44,957 nt of DNA from Gammaproteobacteria bacterium (GCA_013372875.1 JABXIW010000005.1:1-44957); one strand, 5' to 3'. Shown: positions 8,865 to 17,489, counted from the first letter of the stretch. Made by a program: numbers and translations. The notes: a model not told the origin generated them from the sequence alone.

Positions 8865-9176
8865 TTAGTCTTTGTTTTCGAGCAAATAATCCAAGACCAA
8901 TTTCAATTCTTTGTCGGTGCAATCGAAACAAGCACCTTTGGGCGGCATAGCGTTATAACCGTTTTTTAAATTTTCGAAAAGTTGCTGCTCACCTTTGGCT
9001 AGCCTTGCTTGCCAAGCTGCGGTGTCGCCTTTAATGGGCGCTCCACCATGACCACGATCATGGCAGCTGACACACGACTGATAGTATATCGCTTGGCCGT
9101 CGCGCTGTTGTGACTCCTGATTACAAGCGGTCAGCACCAGCAGGCTACAAATAATCATTAAAACACGCATATTCAT
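8865..9176 (-). CDS. Cytochrome c5-type lipoprotein
   Basis: A 103-residue c-type cytochrome. The N-terminus ends in a lipobox (LTAC, Cys18), so it should be lipid-anchored in the periplasm. The haem motif is CVSCH (Cys35-Cys38-His39), the probable axial Met is Met77 (NAMPP), and a second pair CFDC (Cys83/Cys86) matches the c5-subclass disulfide. It is a likely electron carrier in respiration. It lies downstream of a very similar cytochrome gene, but a strong terminator separates them. I see no clear promoter or good ribosome site, so expression may depend on read-through. Confidence 0.9.
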   Translation of the reverse strand: MNMRVLMIICSLLVLTACNQESQQRDGQAIYYQSCVSCHDRGHGGAPIKGDTAAWQARLAKGEQQLFENLKNGYNAMPPKGACFDCTDKELKLVLDYLLENKD

Positions 9177-9201
9177 TACTTTTAACTCAAATTCCAGACA
9201 T

Positions 9202-9240
9202 AAAAAAACCGATGAAGACTGTAACCCACATCGGCTTTTT
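9202..9240 (-). terminator. Rho-independent terminator after the cytochrome c5 gene
   Basis: On the minus strand an AAAAGCCGATG stem pairs with CATCGGTTTT, with one G-U pair and a 14-base loop, followed by a run of seven Ts. The wobble pair and the U-run make it directional for the minus strand. It sits between the two cytochrome genes. Confidence 0.8.
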
Positions 9241-9254
9241 AATATTTAGGGGAG

Positions 9255-9692
9255 TTACTTGCTGTTAGCTAAGATATAGTCAACTGTCTTTTTGATTTCA
9301 TCTTCAGAACAGTCAGCACAAGTACCGTTAGCAGGCATAGCACCAACACCGTTAATAGCATTAGCATAAACCGCATCAACGCCATTAGCCATACGCGCAG
9401 CCCAAGCGGTTGCGTCACCTAATTTCGGAGCGCCAGCAACGCCTGTGCCATGACAAGCCGTACAGTAAGTATTGTAAACGTCTTCACCTGAGCGCGGACC
9501 TGCAGGCTTTGGTGGCTTTGGTAATTCGTTGGCCACTTGAGGGATCTTATCGCCTTCCACATAAACCTTATATGCTGGCTTAATACGATCTTCTGTGCTT
9601 TTTTTGCTTAAATGAGTTGCCATAGCTTGGCCAGCAAAAGCAGCAATCGCGAAGCTCAAAGTAAATACTGCGATAGTTTTGATTAATTTCAT
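9255..9692 (-). CDS. Cytochrome c5 family protein (periplasmic)
   Basis: A 145-residue cytochrome with a cleavable signal peptide (about residues 1-25, ending in AMA). A proline-rich linker (PKPPKPAGP, about 58-66) precedes the haem domain. The haem motif is CTACH (Cys77-Cys80-His81), with axial Met119 (GAMPANG) and the c5-type second cysteine pair Cys125/Cys128. It should act as a soluble periplasmic electron carrier. It is a paralogue of the downstream lipoprotein cytochrome, with which it shares AWxARxAxG and the CxxC ending. It has a TATAAT box upstream with an adjoining palindrome. Confidence 0.93.
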   Translation of the reverse strand: MKLIKTIAVFTLSFAIAAFAGQAMATHLSKKSTEDRIKPAYKVYVEGDKIPQVANELPKPPKPAGPRSGEDVYNTYCTACHGTGVAGAPKLGDATAWAARMANGVDAVYANAINGVGAMPANGTCADCSEDEIKKTVDYILANSK

Positions 9693-9756
9693 TTTTTAAT
9701 CTCTCTCTATTGAGCTTTTATCACAAGCTCAAGTCAGTGAATCGTTTGCGGACTGC

Positions 9757-9774
9757 ATTATAACGATAATCGTT
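9757..9774 (-). promoter_or_regulatory. -10 box and palindrome upstream of the cytochrome c5 gene
   Basis: A perfect TATAAT on the minus strand (9762 to 9757) is directly abutted by the palindrome AACGAT-A-ATCGTT (9762-9774), which fills part of the promoter spacer. No clear -35 is found at 16-18 bases. An activator or repressor site is plausible. Confidence 0.4.
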
Positions 9775-9905
9775 GGGCGATGGTAGAGGATCAAAGGGCA
9801 AAAAAGCCAGATCCTGGCCTTGTGTGCTAGAAATGTACCTTTTCTGATTATTTTCAGGCAAACTAGAGCCCAGACACTCTTGGATCAACCAAAAATCAAT
9901 CCGTT

Positions 9906-10367
9906 ATGGGCTTCCTCAAAGATAAAGCGCTAGCCGCCATTGGCGAGCTAATGGTCAATAAGATCCCCTTTAATCGGCACATTGGACTCGAATTCGACAG
10001 CATTAGCGATGATCAGTGCGTCATTAAATTTGCTATGAAACCCGAGTTAGTCGGTAATTACTTTCAAGGGATCTTACACGGTGGAGTAATTTCTGCAGCT
10101 TTAGATATGGTAGGTGGCACTATGGCGGCGGTTGGAGTTTTAAATGATAATCCCGCAACGCATCTTACCAAACTCAAAGATAAGCTAACCAAGCTGAGCA
10201 CTATCGATCTGCGCGTCGATTATCTGCGTCCTGGTAAAGGCGAAATGTTTTACGCCAAAGCAAGGCTTCTAAGAACTGGTTCGAAAATTGCGGTTGTACG
10301 CATGGAGTTGGTCAATGATTCTGATGTACAAGTTGCCGTCGCCACTGGCACTTATTTAGTAGGCTAA
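9906..10367 (+). CDS. PaaI/YigI-type hotdog-fold thioesterase
   Basis: A 153-residue single-domain hotdog protein resembling the YigI/PaaI thioesterases, which hydrolyse acyl-CoA thioesters. The core motif GILHGGVISAALDMVGG (about residues 56-72) has the HGG helix start typical of the fold, and the strand block LRVDYLRPG follows. The start MGFLKDKALAAIGELMVNKIPFNRHIGL is the usual family opening. The acyl substrate cannot be read from the sequence. It is followed after eight bases by the rarD-like gene, so the two are probably co-transcribed. Confidence 0.88.
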   Translation: MGFLKDKALAAIGELMVNKIPFNRHIGLEFDSISDDQCVIKFAMKPELVGNYFQGILHGGVISAALDMVGGTMAAVGVLNDNPATHLTKLKDKLTKLSTIDLRVDYLRPGKGEMFYAKARLLRTGSKIAVVRMELVNDSDVQVAVATGTYLVG

Positions 10368-10375
10368 TAGAAACG

Positions 10376-11248
10376 ATGCAATCCAATTATCGAGCTGGCT
10401 ACCTTTATACCTTTTTCGCTTTTCTGATCTGGGGTTTAGCGCCTATCTATTTTAAAGCGCTTGGCAATACTTCAGCCCTGGAAATCCTAGCGCACCGCAT
10501 TGCTTGGTCAGTACCAGTAGTAATTTTAATCATGCTGGCAATCAAGCGGCCATTCCCTAAAAATATCTTTCAAGATAAGAAAACATTGGCCACTTTATTC
10601 ATTACCGCCTGTTTAATTTCAAGCAATTGGTTAATTTTCACCTGGGCAGTGGTTAACGATCGAGTTCTTGATACCAGCTTAGGCTATTTTATTAATCCAC
10701 TGCTGACCGTTGCGCTTGGAATTTTCGTGCTTAAAGAGAAGTTGGATAACTGGAAATTGGCAGCGCTGTTATTCGCCATCGCAGGCGTCGGCTATCGAGT
10801 GATTGCAATGGGCGGCGTTCCCTGGATTAGTTTGAGTTTGGCGACTACTTTTGCTATCTATGGCCTACTAAGAAAACAAGTCAACATCGGTCCTTTGCAA
10901 GGCTTGTTAGTAGAAACTCTGATCGTATTGCCTGCAACGGCTGGCTATATCGTTTACCTATTTGCCAATAGCCAAGGTGCTTTTTTGCAAGGTGAGGTGA
11001 ATATCAGCTGGTTGTTAGTAGCAGGTGGCGTTATTACCACGGTACCGTTAGCCTTATTTGCCGCTGGCGCCAGAATATTGCCATTAAATGCAGTAGGATT
11101 TATGCAATATCTAGCACCAACTATTACTTTCTTTTTAGCAATTTTTGCCTTTAACGAGCCCTTTAACCAACATCTGCTGATCAGCTTTGGCTTTATTTGG
11201 CTTGGCTTAATTGTTTATACCTTAGGTAATTTTCGAAAAGCAAAGTAA
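10376..11248 (+). CDS. rarD: RarD-like EamA family transporter
   Basis: A 290-residue inner-membrane protein of the drug/metabolite transporter superfamily with about ten hydrophobic segments. The start is typical of RarD: YLYTFFAFLIWGLAPIYFKAL, with AHRIAWS soon after and SSNWLIFTWAV in the second quarter. RarD proteins were named from a chloramphenicol-sensitivity phenotype; the transported substrate remains unclear. It lies eight bases after the thioesterase gene. The stop abuts the stop of the convergent SIMPL gene with no spacer and no terminator. Confidence 0.9.
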   Translation: MQSNYRAGYLYTFFAFLIWGLAPIYFKALGNTSALEILAHRIAWSVPVVILIMLAIKRPFPKNIFQDKKTLATLFITACLISSNWLIFTWAVVNDRVLDTSLGYFINPLLTVALGIFVLKEKLDNWKLAALLFAIAGVGYRVIAMGGVPWISLSLATTFAIYGLLRKQVNIGPLQGLLVETLIVLPATAGYIVYLFANSQGAFLQGEVNISWLLVAGGVITTVPLALFAAGARILPLNAVGFMQYLAPTITFFLAIFAFNEPFNQHLLISFGFIWLGLIVYTLGNFRKAK

Positions 11249-11971
11249 TTACTTATCCGTTAGGTAAAAAGTAATGGTAGTGACTACACGAACATCTTTT
11301 TCGATTTTTCTGGTATCTCCGTAGTCTTCACCCGCATCGCGAATAAAGAAGTTACCTTGTCTGGCGCTGCGAATACCGCCAACTTCTACATCAGCTATCT
11401 GAGCAAATTCACTTGCAGCGATACGAGCGTTTTTTGTCGCTTCAGCGAGCATAGCCGGCTTGATATCATTTAACTTAGTAAAGCGATAGGTGGGTGCCAA
11501 GTTATCGATAGCAATTCCTTGCGCAATTAAACTATTGACCTTAGCTCGAACCTTAGAAACCAGCTTCACTTGCTCGGTTTCAACAATAATAGAACCAACT
11601 AATAGATGTTTTTGTTCCATCAACTGCTGATTTTCGTCTCGAAATTCTTGAACGCTATAATCAATCACACCAATCTGAATTTCTTGCTCGTCGAAACCAT
11701 TGCTTTTCAATAATTCGATAATGATTTTTTGTCGAGACTCGGCATCACTATACAGCTGAGAAATTTGATTTGAATCCGTCCCAATAACACTAAATCTTAA
11801 CTTCCAATTAGCAATATCGGCTTCAACTCGGCGTTCGGCTAAACCTTTAGCTTCCGCAGTGTTCAAAGCCACATTAGAATTATAAATAGTTTGACTGACA
11901 AAATAGCCTGCTAACGCAAAACCAATGGCCAAAAAGATCCCTAGTAATATCAATCCAATATTTTGCTTCAT
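11249..11971 (-). CDS. SIMPL domain (DUF541) protein
   Basis: A 240-residue protein of the SIMPL/YggE family with one N-terminal transmembrane or signal segment (about residues 5-27), so it acts in the periplasm or is anchored there. Family marks are the repeated alternating strands around AEGLAERRVEADIANWKLRFSV and the C-terminal DVRVVTTITFYL. YggE-like proteins are associated with oxidative-stress protection, but the mechanism is unknown. It starts 11 bases after the stop of the pepsin-like protease gene, so the two form an operon, which is an unusual pairing. Confidence 0.87.
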   Translation of the reverse strand: MKQNIGLILLGIFLAIGFALAGYFVSQTIYNSNVALNTAEAKGLAERRVEADIANWKLRFSVIGTDSNQISQLYSDAESRQKIIIELLKSNGFDEQEIQIGVIDYSVQEFRDENQQLMEQKHLLVGSIIVETEQVKLVSKVRAKVNSLIAQGIAIDNLAPTYRFTKLNDIKPAMLAEATKNARIAASEFAQIADVEVGGIRSARQGNFFIRDAGEDYGDTRKIEKDVRVVTTITFYLTDK

Positions 11972-11982
11972 AATAACTTCCT

Positions 11983-13242
11983 CTATAGTTTTATTTTCCC
12001 TACTTTAATTACCCCATTTGCGTCATACTCACGATCAAAGATACAAAAGTAATCACTAATTAAAGGCAATCCAAAAATAGATTTATTTGGGATGTTTGGT
12101 AATTCTTGCATAAACGTAAACCAGGCGCGATCGGGCTCTAATGCATTCATTTGCCAATAATTATCAGGAGTACAAGTGAGTTTAGTTAGATCGTCTTGAT
12201 GCTCGCCAATAAAATAGAAGTGAATATCTGGCCATTCACTTAAATCCAGATCATCGGGCTTATAGCTAGAACCACTTTTATAAGCCTTGTCAGACGCTTC
12301 AATATGCCGAATAAAGTCGGTATTGATTTCGAGGAATTGATCGAGTAGTTCTTGATATAAATTTTCCTGCAAAATAACAAAACTTGAACCACAGTCAATA
12401 ATCGAATTTGAATATCTTGAGGGCTTTCTTGAGGTGTTTTCCTCTGGGAAAAACATCTTATCCACATCACCAACTTTCATACCAAAAAGTTGGGTATTGT
12501 AATAAGCATCATGCACCACATCGATAATTTCTAAATCACCATCGTATAGCTCTCGATGTTCTTCGCCAGCACCCAAAATCAACCAACCTTGATTCAAGGG
12601 ATCAGCTTTCAACTCTTCTTGAGAGCAATCCGAATCTTCCACATGAATTAGTGCACGCTTACAATAGAGTGAAAATTTATTCTTACTAATTTTATGTTCT
12701 TCTAACTCGGTAAAAAAAGCTTTCGGCCTGATAGAGTCGTAATTCTTCAAAAAATTCTTAAAGGTTCTAACCGACTTTTTGTTTTCTTCAACTTTAAAAG
12801 GCCATGGCCAAGTTAGTTCTGGCTGGTAATTTCTTTCTTGAAAATAGTCAGTTAAATCATAAGCCTTATTCAAGGTGCGATAAGCCAAGCCCAAGATTCC
12901 ATCGGCGCCGAAAAAATTATCCTGCTGCTCTGACTCAATTATTGCTATATGACCATCTTTTAAGGTCATTTTCCTTTCATGGGTTTCAAATTGTAAGTGC
13001 GTTTCCACCAATGGACCAGCCCAGCCGCCTGAACCATAAGTGATTGCTTGCGCATAAGATGTTCCATGTAAATAAAAGTCATCTTCTGGCTTATATTTTT
13101 TGGTTTCGACCGCAATGGTACTACTGCCCGTATCCAACAACAGTTGCACTTTAGTTTGATGACAACCGATTTCCATTTCCACGGTATAACCACCTTTGGC
13201 TGCAACGATATCAATGGGTAATTTAAGTGTTTTTCTTGGCAT
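11983..13242 (-). CDS. Bacterial pepsin-like aspartic protease (family A1)
   Basis: A 419-residue protein with both halves of an A1 (pepsin-type) bilobal protease. The first catalytic motif is LLLDTGSS (Asp37). The flap tyrosine is in YGSGGWAG (Tyr69), and ADGILGLAY (113-121) matches the pepsin 'DGILGLAY' block. The second catalytic motif is IIDCGSS (Asp283), with Cys in place of the usual Thr/Ser. No signal peptide is visible, as reported for shewasin, a Shewanella homologue, so it is probably cytoplasmic. The leader has no clear Shine-Dalgarno sequence; no better start exists before residue 23. It is co-transcribed with the SIMPL gene. Confidence 0.9.
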   Translation of the reverse strand: MPRKTLKLPIDIVAAKGGYTVEMEIGCHQTKVQLLLDTGSSTIAVETKKYKPEDDFYLHGTSYAQAITYGSGGWAGPLVETHLQFETHERKMTLKDGHIAIIESEQQDNFFGADGILGLAYRTLNKAYDLTDYFQERNYQPELTWPWPFKVEENKKSVRTFKNFLKNYDSIRPKAFFTELEEHKISKNKFSLYCKRALIHVEDSDCSQEELKADPLNQGWLILGAGEEHRELYDGDLEIIDVVHDAYYNTQLFGMKVGDVDKMFFPEENTSRKPSRYSNSIIDCGSSFVILQENLYQELLDQFLEINTDFIRHIEASDKAYKSGSSYKPDDLDLSEWPDIHFYFIGEHQDDLTKLTCTPDNYWQMNALEPDRAWFTFMQELPNIPNKSIFGLPLISDYFCIFDREYDANGVIKVGKIKL

Positions 13243-13274
13243 TATTATAAAAAGGGTATGTAAGAATTATTAGA

Positions 13275-13318
13275 ATAAAAATAGCTGATGTACTAAGCAT
13301 AACCCACCAGCTTTTATT
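13275..13318 (-). terminator. Probable terminator of the TonB-receptor transcript
   Basis: On the minus strand AGCTGGTG (13312 to 13305) pairs with CATCAGCT (13290 to 13283), with one G-U pair and a 14-base loop. An A-rich tract precedes it and ATTTTTATT follows. It lies about 35 bases after the receptor stop. Confidence 0.6.
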
Positions 13319-13346
13319 TTAGAAGTTTGATTTAATTTTGAACGAT

Positions 13347-15701
13347 TTAAAAGGTTACTCTTACACCTGCACTGATTGAGCGTCCCGCACGCGGCGCCCT
13401 ATCTTTTAAGAAAGAGGCGTGATCGCGAATTTCTTCATCTAGCAAGTTTTGCCCGCGCAAGAACAATAAAGCATCAGCATCTTGGAAACTTAGGTTATAG
13501 CCTAAGTTCAAGTTCACAAGATTATAACCTTCGGTTTTCAACTCACCAGCCGAAACTTTGTCTTGCGAGGCCACTTTTATCGCTTTTAGATCCGCGGAAA
13601 AGTCACCAAATTCAAATCCTAAAGTTGCTCCAAAGCGCTTTGCTGGTTGACGTGGAATATATGCACCTGTTGGATTATCAAATTCTGCATGTGTATAGTC
13701 TCCAAAAATACCGGCTTTCCAGTAACCATGTTCGTTGTCGGCAAACGCCCAATCCACTTCAAACTCAACGCCTTCAAAAATAGCATCTTGCTGAGCGTAT
13801 TGCAGAATCGGCAACTCGTGCTCATGCTGCTCTTCTTCAGCATGATCCTCTTCTAGCAGCTCTTGGTAGATAAAGTCATCGACTCGATTATGGAAAACCG
13901 CAATCGAAGCGTGAACATCATCGGTGTGGTAACGTAAACCAATATCAAAGTTATTCGCCACTTCTTTATCTAAATTTGGATTGCCCACTTCGACCGTTAA
14001 TGTAGCCAAGTGTGGTACAAAGTTTTCTTCATCGTTGCCAGCATTGGAAAATAGCTCTTCTACTTGTGGCAAACGCTCCGCTCTTGCGAAGTTCATCGGC
14101 AATGACCAATGTTCATTGAAGTGCCAAACTGCGCCAGTCGCAAAACTAAAAGCATTATTATCGCGCTCACCAAATAATCCTGCGTCTAACTTCTGGTTAT
14201 CAAAGCGCAAACCCAATTCAAAATGCCAATCACCGATGTTCTTTTCTTCAAGCCAAAATAGCCCAAGTTTTTCAGTGTTTGAGGCCGGAATGAAGGCTTC
14301 ATCGCCAATTGCCGCGAAATCGCTGTCACTGTATTGCAAGCCAAAAGCGCCTTGCCAACCTGACCAGGCATTGTGCACCAACTCCAATCTCAGCTCGTCC
14401 GAATCATTGATAAAAGTCGTACCAATTTCATCACCTTCAATTTCCTGATGCTCGTAATCGGTATTGGTATAGTTAAATTTCATATTTTGGAAGCCTGCAA
14501 AAGGCTCGTTCCATTGACCTTTAAGATCCCAGCGCTTTTGTTTGAGATCGAGTCGAATGACTTCTTCCTCATGTTCATCTTGAGCTTCATCTTCCGCATG
14601 TTCATCTCCATGATCTGCATGGCCTGGCAGCCCATAGTTGCGATCAAATTCGGTATAAGATGCTCCCCAAAAACCCTTATCTGAAATATAAGCAAAACCT
14701 GCGCTGCCACCGAGCGTATCGGTATCACTGTTTTCTAAAAGAGCTAAGCCTTCCTCATGATCTTCTTCACTATGACCTTGCTCTTCTTCAGCCTCTTCTA
14801 ATAGACGCAAACGCAACGATTCCGCATAGCCTGGAATTTCTATGGCATCGGTCTTTGAATCCAAGGCTTCCAAATGAAAAGCCAAAGTACCTGAATCAAG
14901 CTCAACGCCTGTAGTTAAAGTACCGACAAAAGCTCGCTCGCCAGTAGCCGAATCACCTAACCGGATTTCTATCCCACCATCAACCCCATCGGGTACTTCT
15001 GTCGGGATTCGGTTATCCACAACATTAACCGCGCCACCCACGGCTTCGCCACCGTACAATAGAGTAGCAGGACCTTTTAACACTTCAACTCGTTTTGCCA
15101 ACAAAGGCTCAGCTGCAATCCAGTGATCAGGGCTCGCGTTGGAAGCATCAGAAGTGGAGGTATTATTGCTTAGTACGGTTACTCGATTGCCTTGCTGGCC
15201 TCGGATCACAGGGCGCCCTGCGCCTGAACCAAAACTAGATAAATTGATACCTGGAACTTCTGACAGAGTCTCACCAATATTGGCGCCGCGATTTTTAACC
15301 AAGGCATCACCGGCAATAATCACCGATGGTGAGGCCATTTCAAGACTTGAATGCTCTAAAGGATTGCCTGTCACCACAATCGTTTCGGCATTATCCTCTA
15401 CCACCAAAGTGATGCTCTCACCATCGTTCCTAACTGACTGGTTGATATGACCATGGCGCGGCGCCTCTACATCAATCACATAACGACCTTCTTCTAATTC
15501 AGCAAAGCTGAATCGCCCTTGCTCATCAGTAGTAACGGCTTTATTTAAAGAACGGATATTCACTTCCGCATTGGCAATTGGCTGACCATCTTCGTCAACC
15601 ACTACACCGCTTAGCGTCTTCACTTCAGCTAAAGCGGCTCCTGACATTAAACCGCTGACTAATATCGCAGCTAATGTTTTCTTAAAAACTGGTTTTTTCA
15701 T
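13347..15701 (-). CDS. TonB-dependent receptor with His/Glu-rich segments (ZnuD-like)
   Basis: A 784-residue outer-membrane receptor. It has a signal peptide (about 1-25), a carboxypeptidase-regulatory-like domain (27-100), a TonB-box region (ETIVVTG, 106-112), a plug (about 120-230) and a beta-barrel ending in aromatic-rich VRVTF. Three His/Glu/Asp-rich stretches lie in predicted extracellular loops, at about 301-319, 361-380 and 615-631. Such loops are known from the zinc receptor ZnuD, so I infer uptake of zinc or another divalent metal. A small secreted protein gene precedes it on the same strand, and a terminator follows it. I found no Zur-box sequence. Confidence 0.92.
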   Translation of the reverse strand: MKKPVFKKTLAAILVSGLMSGAALAEVKTLSGVVVDEDGQPIANAEVNIRSLNKAVTTDEQGRFSFAELEEGRYVIDVEAPRHGHINQSVRNDGESITLVVEDNAETIVVTGNPLEHSSLEMASPSVIIAGDALVKNRGANIGETLSEVPGINLSSFGSGAGRPVIRGQQGNRVTVLSNNTSTSDASNASPDHWIAAEPLLAKRVEVLKGPATLLYGGEAVGGAVNVVDNRIPTEVPDGVDGGIEIRLGDSATGERAFVGTLTTGVELDSGTLAFHLEALDSKTDAIEIPGYAESLRLRLLEEAEEEQGHSEEDHEEGLALLENSDTDTLGGSAGFAYISDKGFWGASYTEFDRNYGLPGHADHGDEHAEDEAQDEHEEEVIRLDLKQKRWDLKGQWNEPFAGFQNMKFNYTNTDYEHQEIEGDEIGTTFINDSDELRLELVHNAWSGWQGAFGLQYSDSDFAAIGDEAFIPASNTEKLGLFWLEEKNIGDWHFELGLRFDNQKLDAGLFGERDNNAFSFATGAVWHFNEHWSLPMNFARAERLPQVEELFSNAGNDEENFVPHLATLTVEVGNPNLDKEVANNFDIGLRYHTDDVHASIAVFHNRVDDFIYQELLEEDHAEEEQHEHELPILQYAQQDAIFEGVEFEVDWAFADNEHGYWKAGIFGDYTHAEFDNPTGAYIPRQPAKRFGATLGFEFGDFSADLKAIKVASQDKVSAGELKTEGYNLVNLNLGYNLSFQDADALLFLRGQNLLDEEIRDHASFLKDRAPRAGRSISAGVRVTF

Positions 15702-15725
15702 GCTTAATTCCTAATAACAACAAAC

Positions 15726-15744
15726 CTCTGCTTTAGCAGCAGAG
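15726..15744 (-). other. Hairpin between the small secreted protein and receptor genes
   Basis: CTCTGCT and AGCAGAG form a perfect 7-base stem around five bases, in the 79-base gap ahead of the receptor start. A weak T-rich stretch follows on the minus strand. It may act as an attenuator or an mRNA-stability element that sets the ratio of the two products. Confidence 0.45.
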
Positions 15745-15780
15745 AAATTAAAATTTTAATGGATAAAAAATTGCGAGGTA

Positions 15781-16053
15781 TTAAGCAGTGAAAGGTGGGG
15801 CTCGACCAAAATAAGGGCTGTAGAATTGCTTCGTAATAAATGAAGTTGCCCAAACTGGTGTTTGCTCCGCAAGATCAAATGATTCGTTAACCACAAGCTC
15901 TGCAGTGTTGGTTTGCAGATCCGTGTTAGGTTGATAGATACAAACCGAACACTCGGCTGAATCATGAGAAGGAGCATTAGCATGAGCAACAGACGAAAAT
16001 GCCATACTCATTAGAGTCAGCAATAACAGACTGTATCTTAAAAATTTACTCAT
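15781..16053 (-). CDS. Small secreted cysteine-pair protein upstream of the TonB receptor
   Basis: A 90-residue protein with a clear signal peptide (about 1-26, ending in AHA). The mature part begins with a His/Asp/Cys cluster (SHDSAECSVC, CxxC) that could bind a metal, and ends in YFGRAPPFTA. The Pro-rich 'RAPP' end resembles short DUF2946-type exported proteins as I remember them, but I would not assign it firmly. It has a good ribosome site (AGGAG) and a near-consensus promoter. It is the first gene of a two-gene unit with the receptor, so a role in metal uptake or sensing is inferred. Confidence 0.75.
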   Translation of the reverse strand: MSKFLRYSLLLLTLMSMAFSSVAHANAPSHDSAECSVCIYQPNTDLQTNTAELVVNESFDLAEQTPVWATSFITKQFYSPYFGRAPPFTA

Positions 16054-16092
16054 AACTTCTCCTAAATCCCAAGTAAATCAAGGGACTTACCG

Positions 16093-16121
16093 ATCATAGG
16101 CAAGGCGACACCTAATTTCAA
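16093..16121 (-). promoter_or_regulatory. Near-consensus sigma-70 promoter of the small protein/receptor operon
   Basis: On the minus strand TTGAAA (16121 to 16116) and TATGAT (16098 to 16093) are exactly 17 bases apart, each with one mismatch. A perfect 10-base palindrome CCAATATTGG (16123-16132) lies directly upstream of the -35 and could be part of an operator. Confidence 0.7.
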
Positions 16122-16211
16122 TCCAATATTGGTCGAGCAAGGTTAAATAGTTGTTACAAAAGTTGACTAAAAACGGTAGCATAAACTCAGAATCAATGAC
16201 TTATAGCTATC

Positions 16212-17489
16212 ATGAGTAATCCAGTACCGACGTCCATTGCCGAGCGCCGACTCGATAAGGTGCCGAACTTTCCAGAAAGACATAAGCCTGTTGGCTTTAT
16301 GTTGCGCTTGGTTAAAGCATTGCATACTTATGGCGTGCCAACTTATGAGCTGGAAAGTTTGATGGCGCAGGTGGCCAATCAGTTGGATTATGGGGTTCAA
16401 GTCATCTGCGTTCCGACAAGTATCACCATGACCTTTATGGAAGACGAGGAGTCTCCACAAACCTACGTTATTCGTTCCAATTCAGGCGAAGTCAATGTGG
16501 ATAAGCTACGCAGCAGCATGGAAGTAGCGCATGCGGTGATTAATGGTGATATGAGCGCCGAAGAGGGTGCTCAAGAGTTAAATAAAATCAGTAAATCCAA
16601 ACCATTACACAATAAAATTTGGATGGTGTTTTGCTTTAGTTTGGTTTCAGCAGCCATCGCCAGAATTTTTAATGGCGGCTGGCAAGAAGTGGTTGCTGCA
16701 ACCTTTATCGGCTTCCTGGTAGGTCTGTTAGTAAATAATAGTCCGCGCATTCAGTCTGTTTCCAGCTTAATGCCAGCCATGTGCGCTTTCGTCGCTTCTT
16801 TAGTATCCTTTGCTTTTAACAAGTGGCTCGGCCTGCACTCGACCTATATTCCCATTGTTGCTGGTATTATTATTTTAGTGCCCGGAATGATGTTAACCAT
16901 TGCCATGGCAGAACTCGCCACCCAAAACTTGGTTTCAGGCACTTCGCGCTTAATAGGTGCGGGCATGATATTTATTCAAATGGGTTTTGGCGTAGTCATC
17001 GGCAGCCAGCTGGCTAACTATTTTTTCCCAGCATCGGTATTACCTGCTTTTAGTCCATTACCTGACTGGACCTTATGGTTAGCACTGTTCGCTACTTCTT
17101 GGTCCTTTACCGTTTTGTTTCAAAGCCAATGGCGCGAATTTCCTTGGATCATCGTCGCAACCTTCTTAGCCTATTATATTTCCCGCTGGGGCGTTAACCA
17201 ACTAGGGCCAACAACAGGCGCATTTATCGGTGCACTTTCTGTTGGCCTTTTTGCAAACCTTGCTTATTTGGTTAAAAAAGTTCCAACAGCCGCCATTATG
17301 ATGCCAGGGCTTATTATCTTAGTACCTGGCTCAGTGGGCTTTAAAAGTCTAACTGCGATTTTAGATCACGATATCGTCGGCGGCATCGAAACCGCTTTTA
17401 ATATGACCATTATCGCCATTTCCCTCGTGACCGGTTTATTAATTTCTTCGATTGCCACCTTGCCAAAGCCTAAGTCAAAAAAGCGATGA
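16212..17489 (+). CDS. ThrE-like threonine/serine exporter family protein
   Basis: A 425-residue inner-membrane protein that combines the two halves found as YjjP and YjjB in E. coli. The N-terminal cytosolic domain (about 1-130) holds the VKALHTYGVPTYELESLM and VICVPTSITMTF blocks of the DUF1212/ThrE domain. About ten hydrophobic segments follow, with a PGLIILVPGSVGFKSL motif late in the second half. Relatives export threonine, serine or succinate; the substrate here is inferred only at family level. Its last codon overlaps the nuclease gene start (ATGA). Confidence 0.88.
   Translation: MSNPVPTSIAERRLDKVPNFPERHKPVGFMLRLVKALHTYGVPTYELESLMAQVANQLDYGVQVICVPTSITMTFMEDEESPQTYVIRSNSGEVNVDKLRSSMEVAHAVINGDMSAEEGAQELNKISKSKPLHNKIWMVFCFSLVSAAIARIFNGGWQEVVAATFIGFLVGLLVNNSPRIQSVSSLMPAMCAFVASLVSFAFNKWLGLHSTYIPIVAGIIILVPGMMLTIAMAELATQNLVSGTSRLIGAGMIFIQMGFGVVIGSQLANYFFPASVLPAFSPLPDWTLWLALFATSWSFTVLFQSQWREFPWIIVATFLAYYISRWGVNQLGPTTGAFIGALSVGLFANLAYLVKKVPTAAIMMPGLIILVPGSVGFKSLTAILDHDIVGGIETAFNMTIIAISLVTGLLISSIATLPKPKSKKR

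Noticed and set aside
13376..14914. Several long plus-strand open frames opposite the TonB receptor gene
   Set aside because: They lie antisense to a clear receptor, have no family resemblance or ribosome sites, and reflect its skewed codon content.
16054..16211. Zur or Fur box upstream of the receptor operon
   Set aside because: I looked for TGTTATA-type and GATAAT-type palindromes and found none; only CCAATATTGG stands out.
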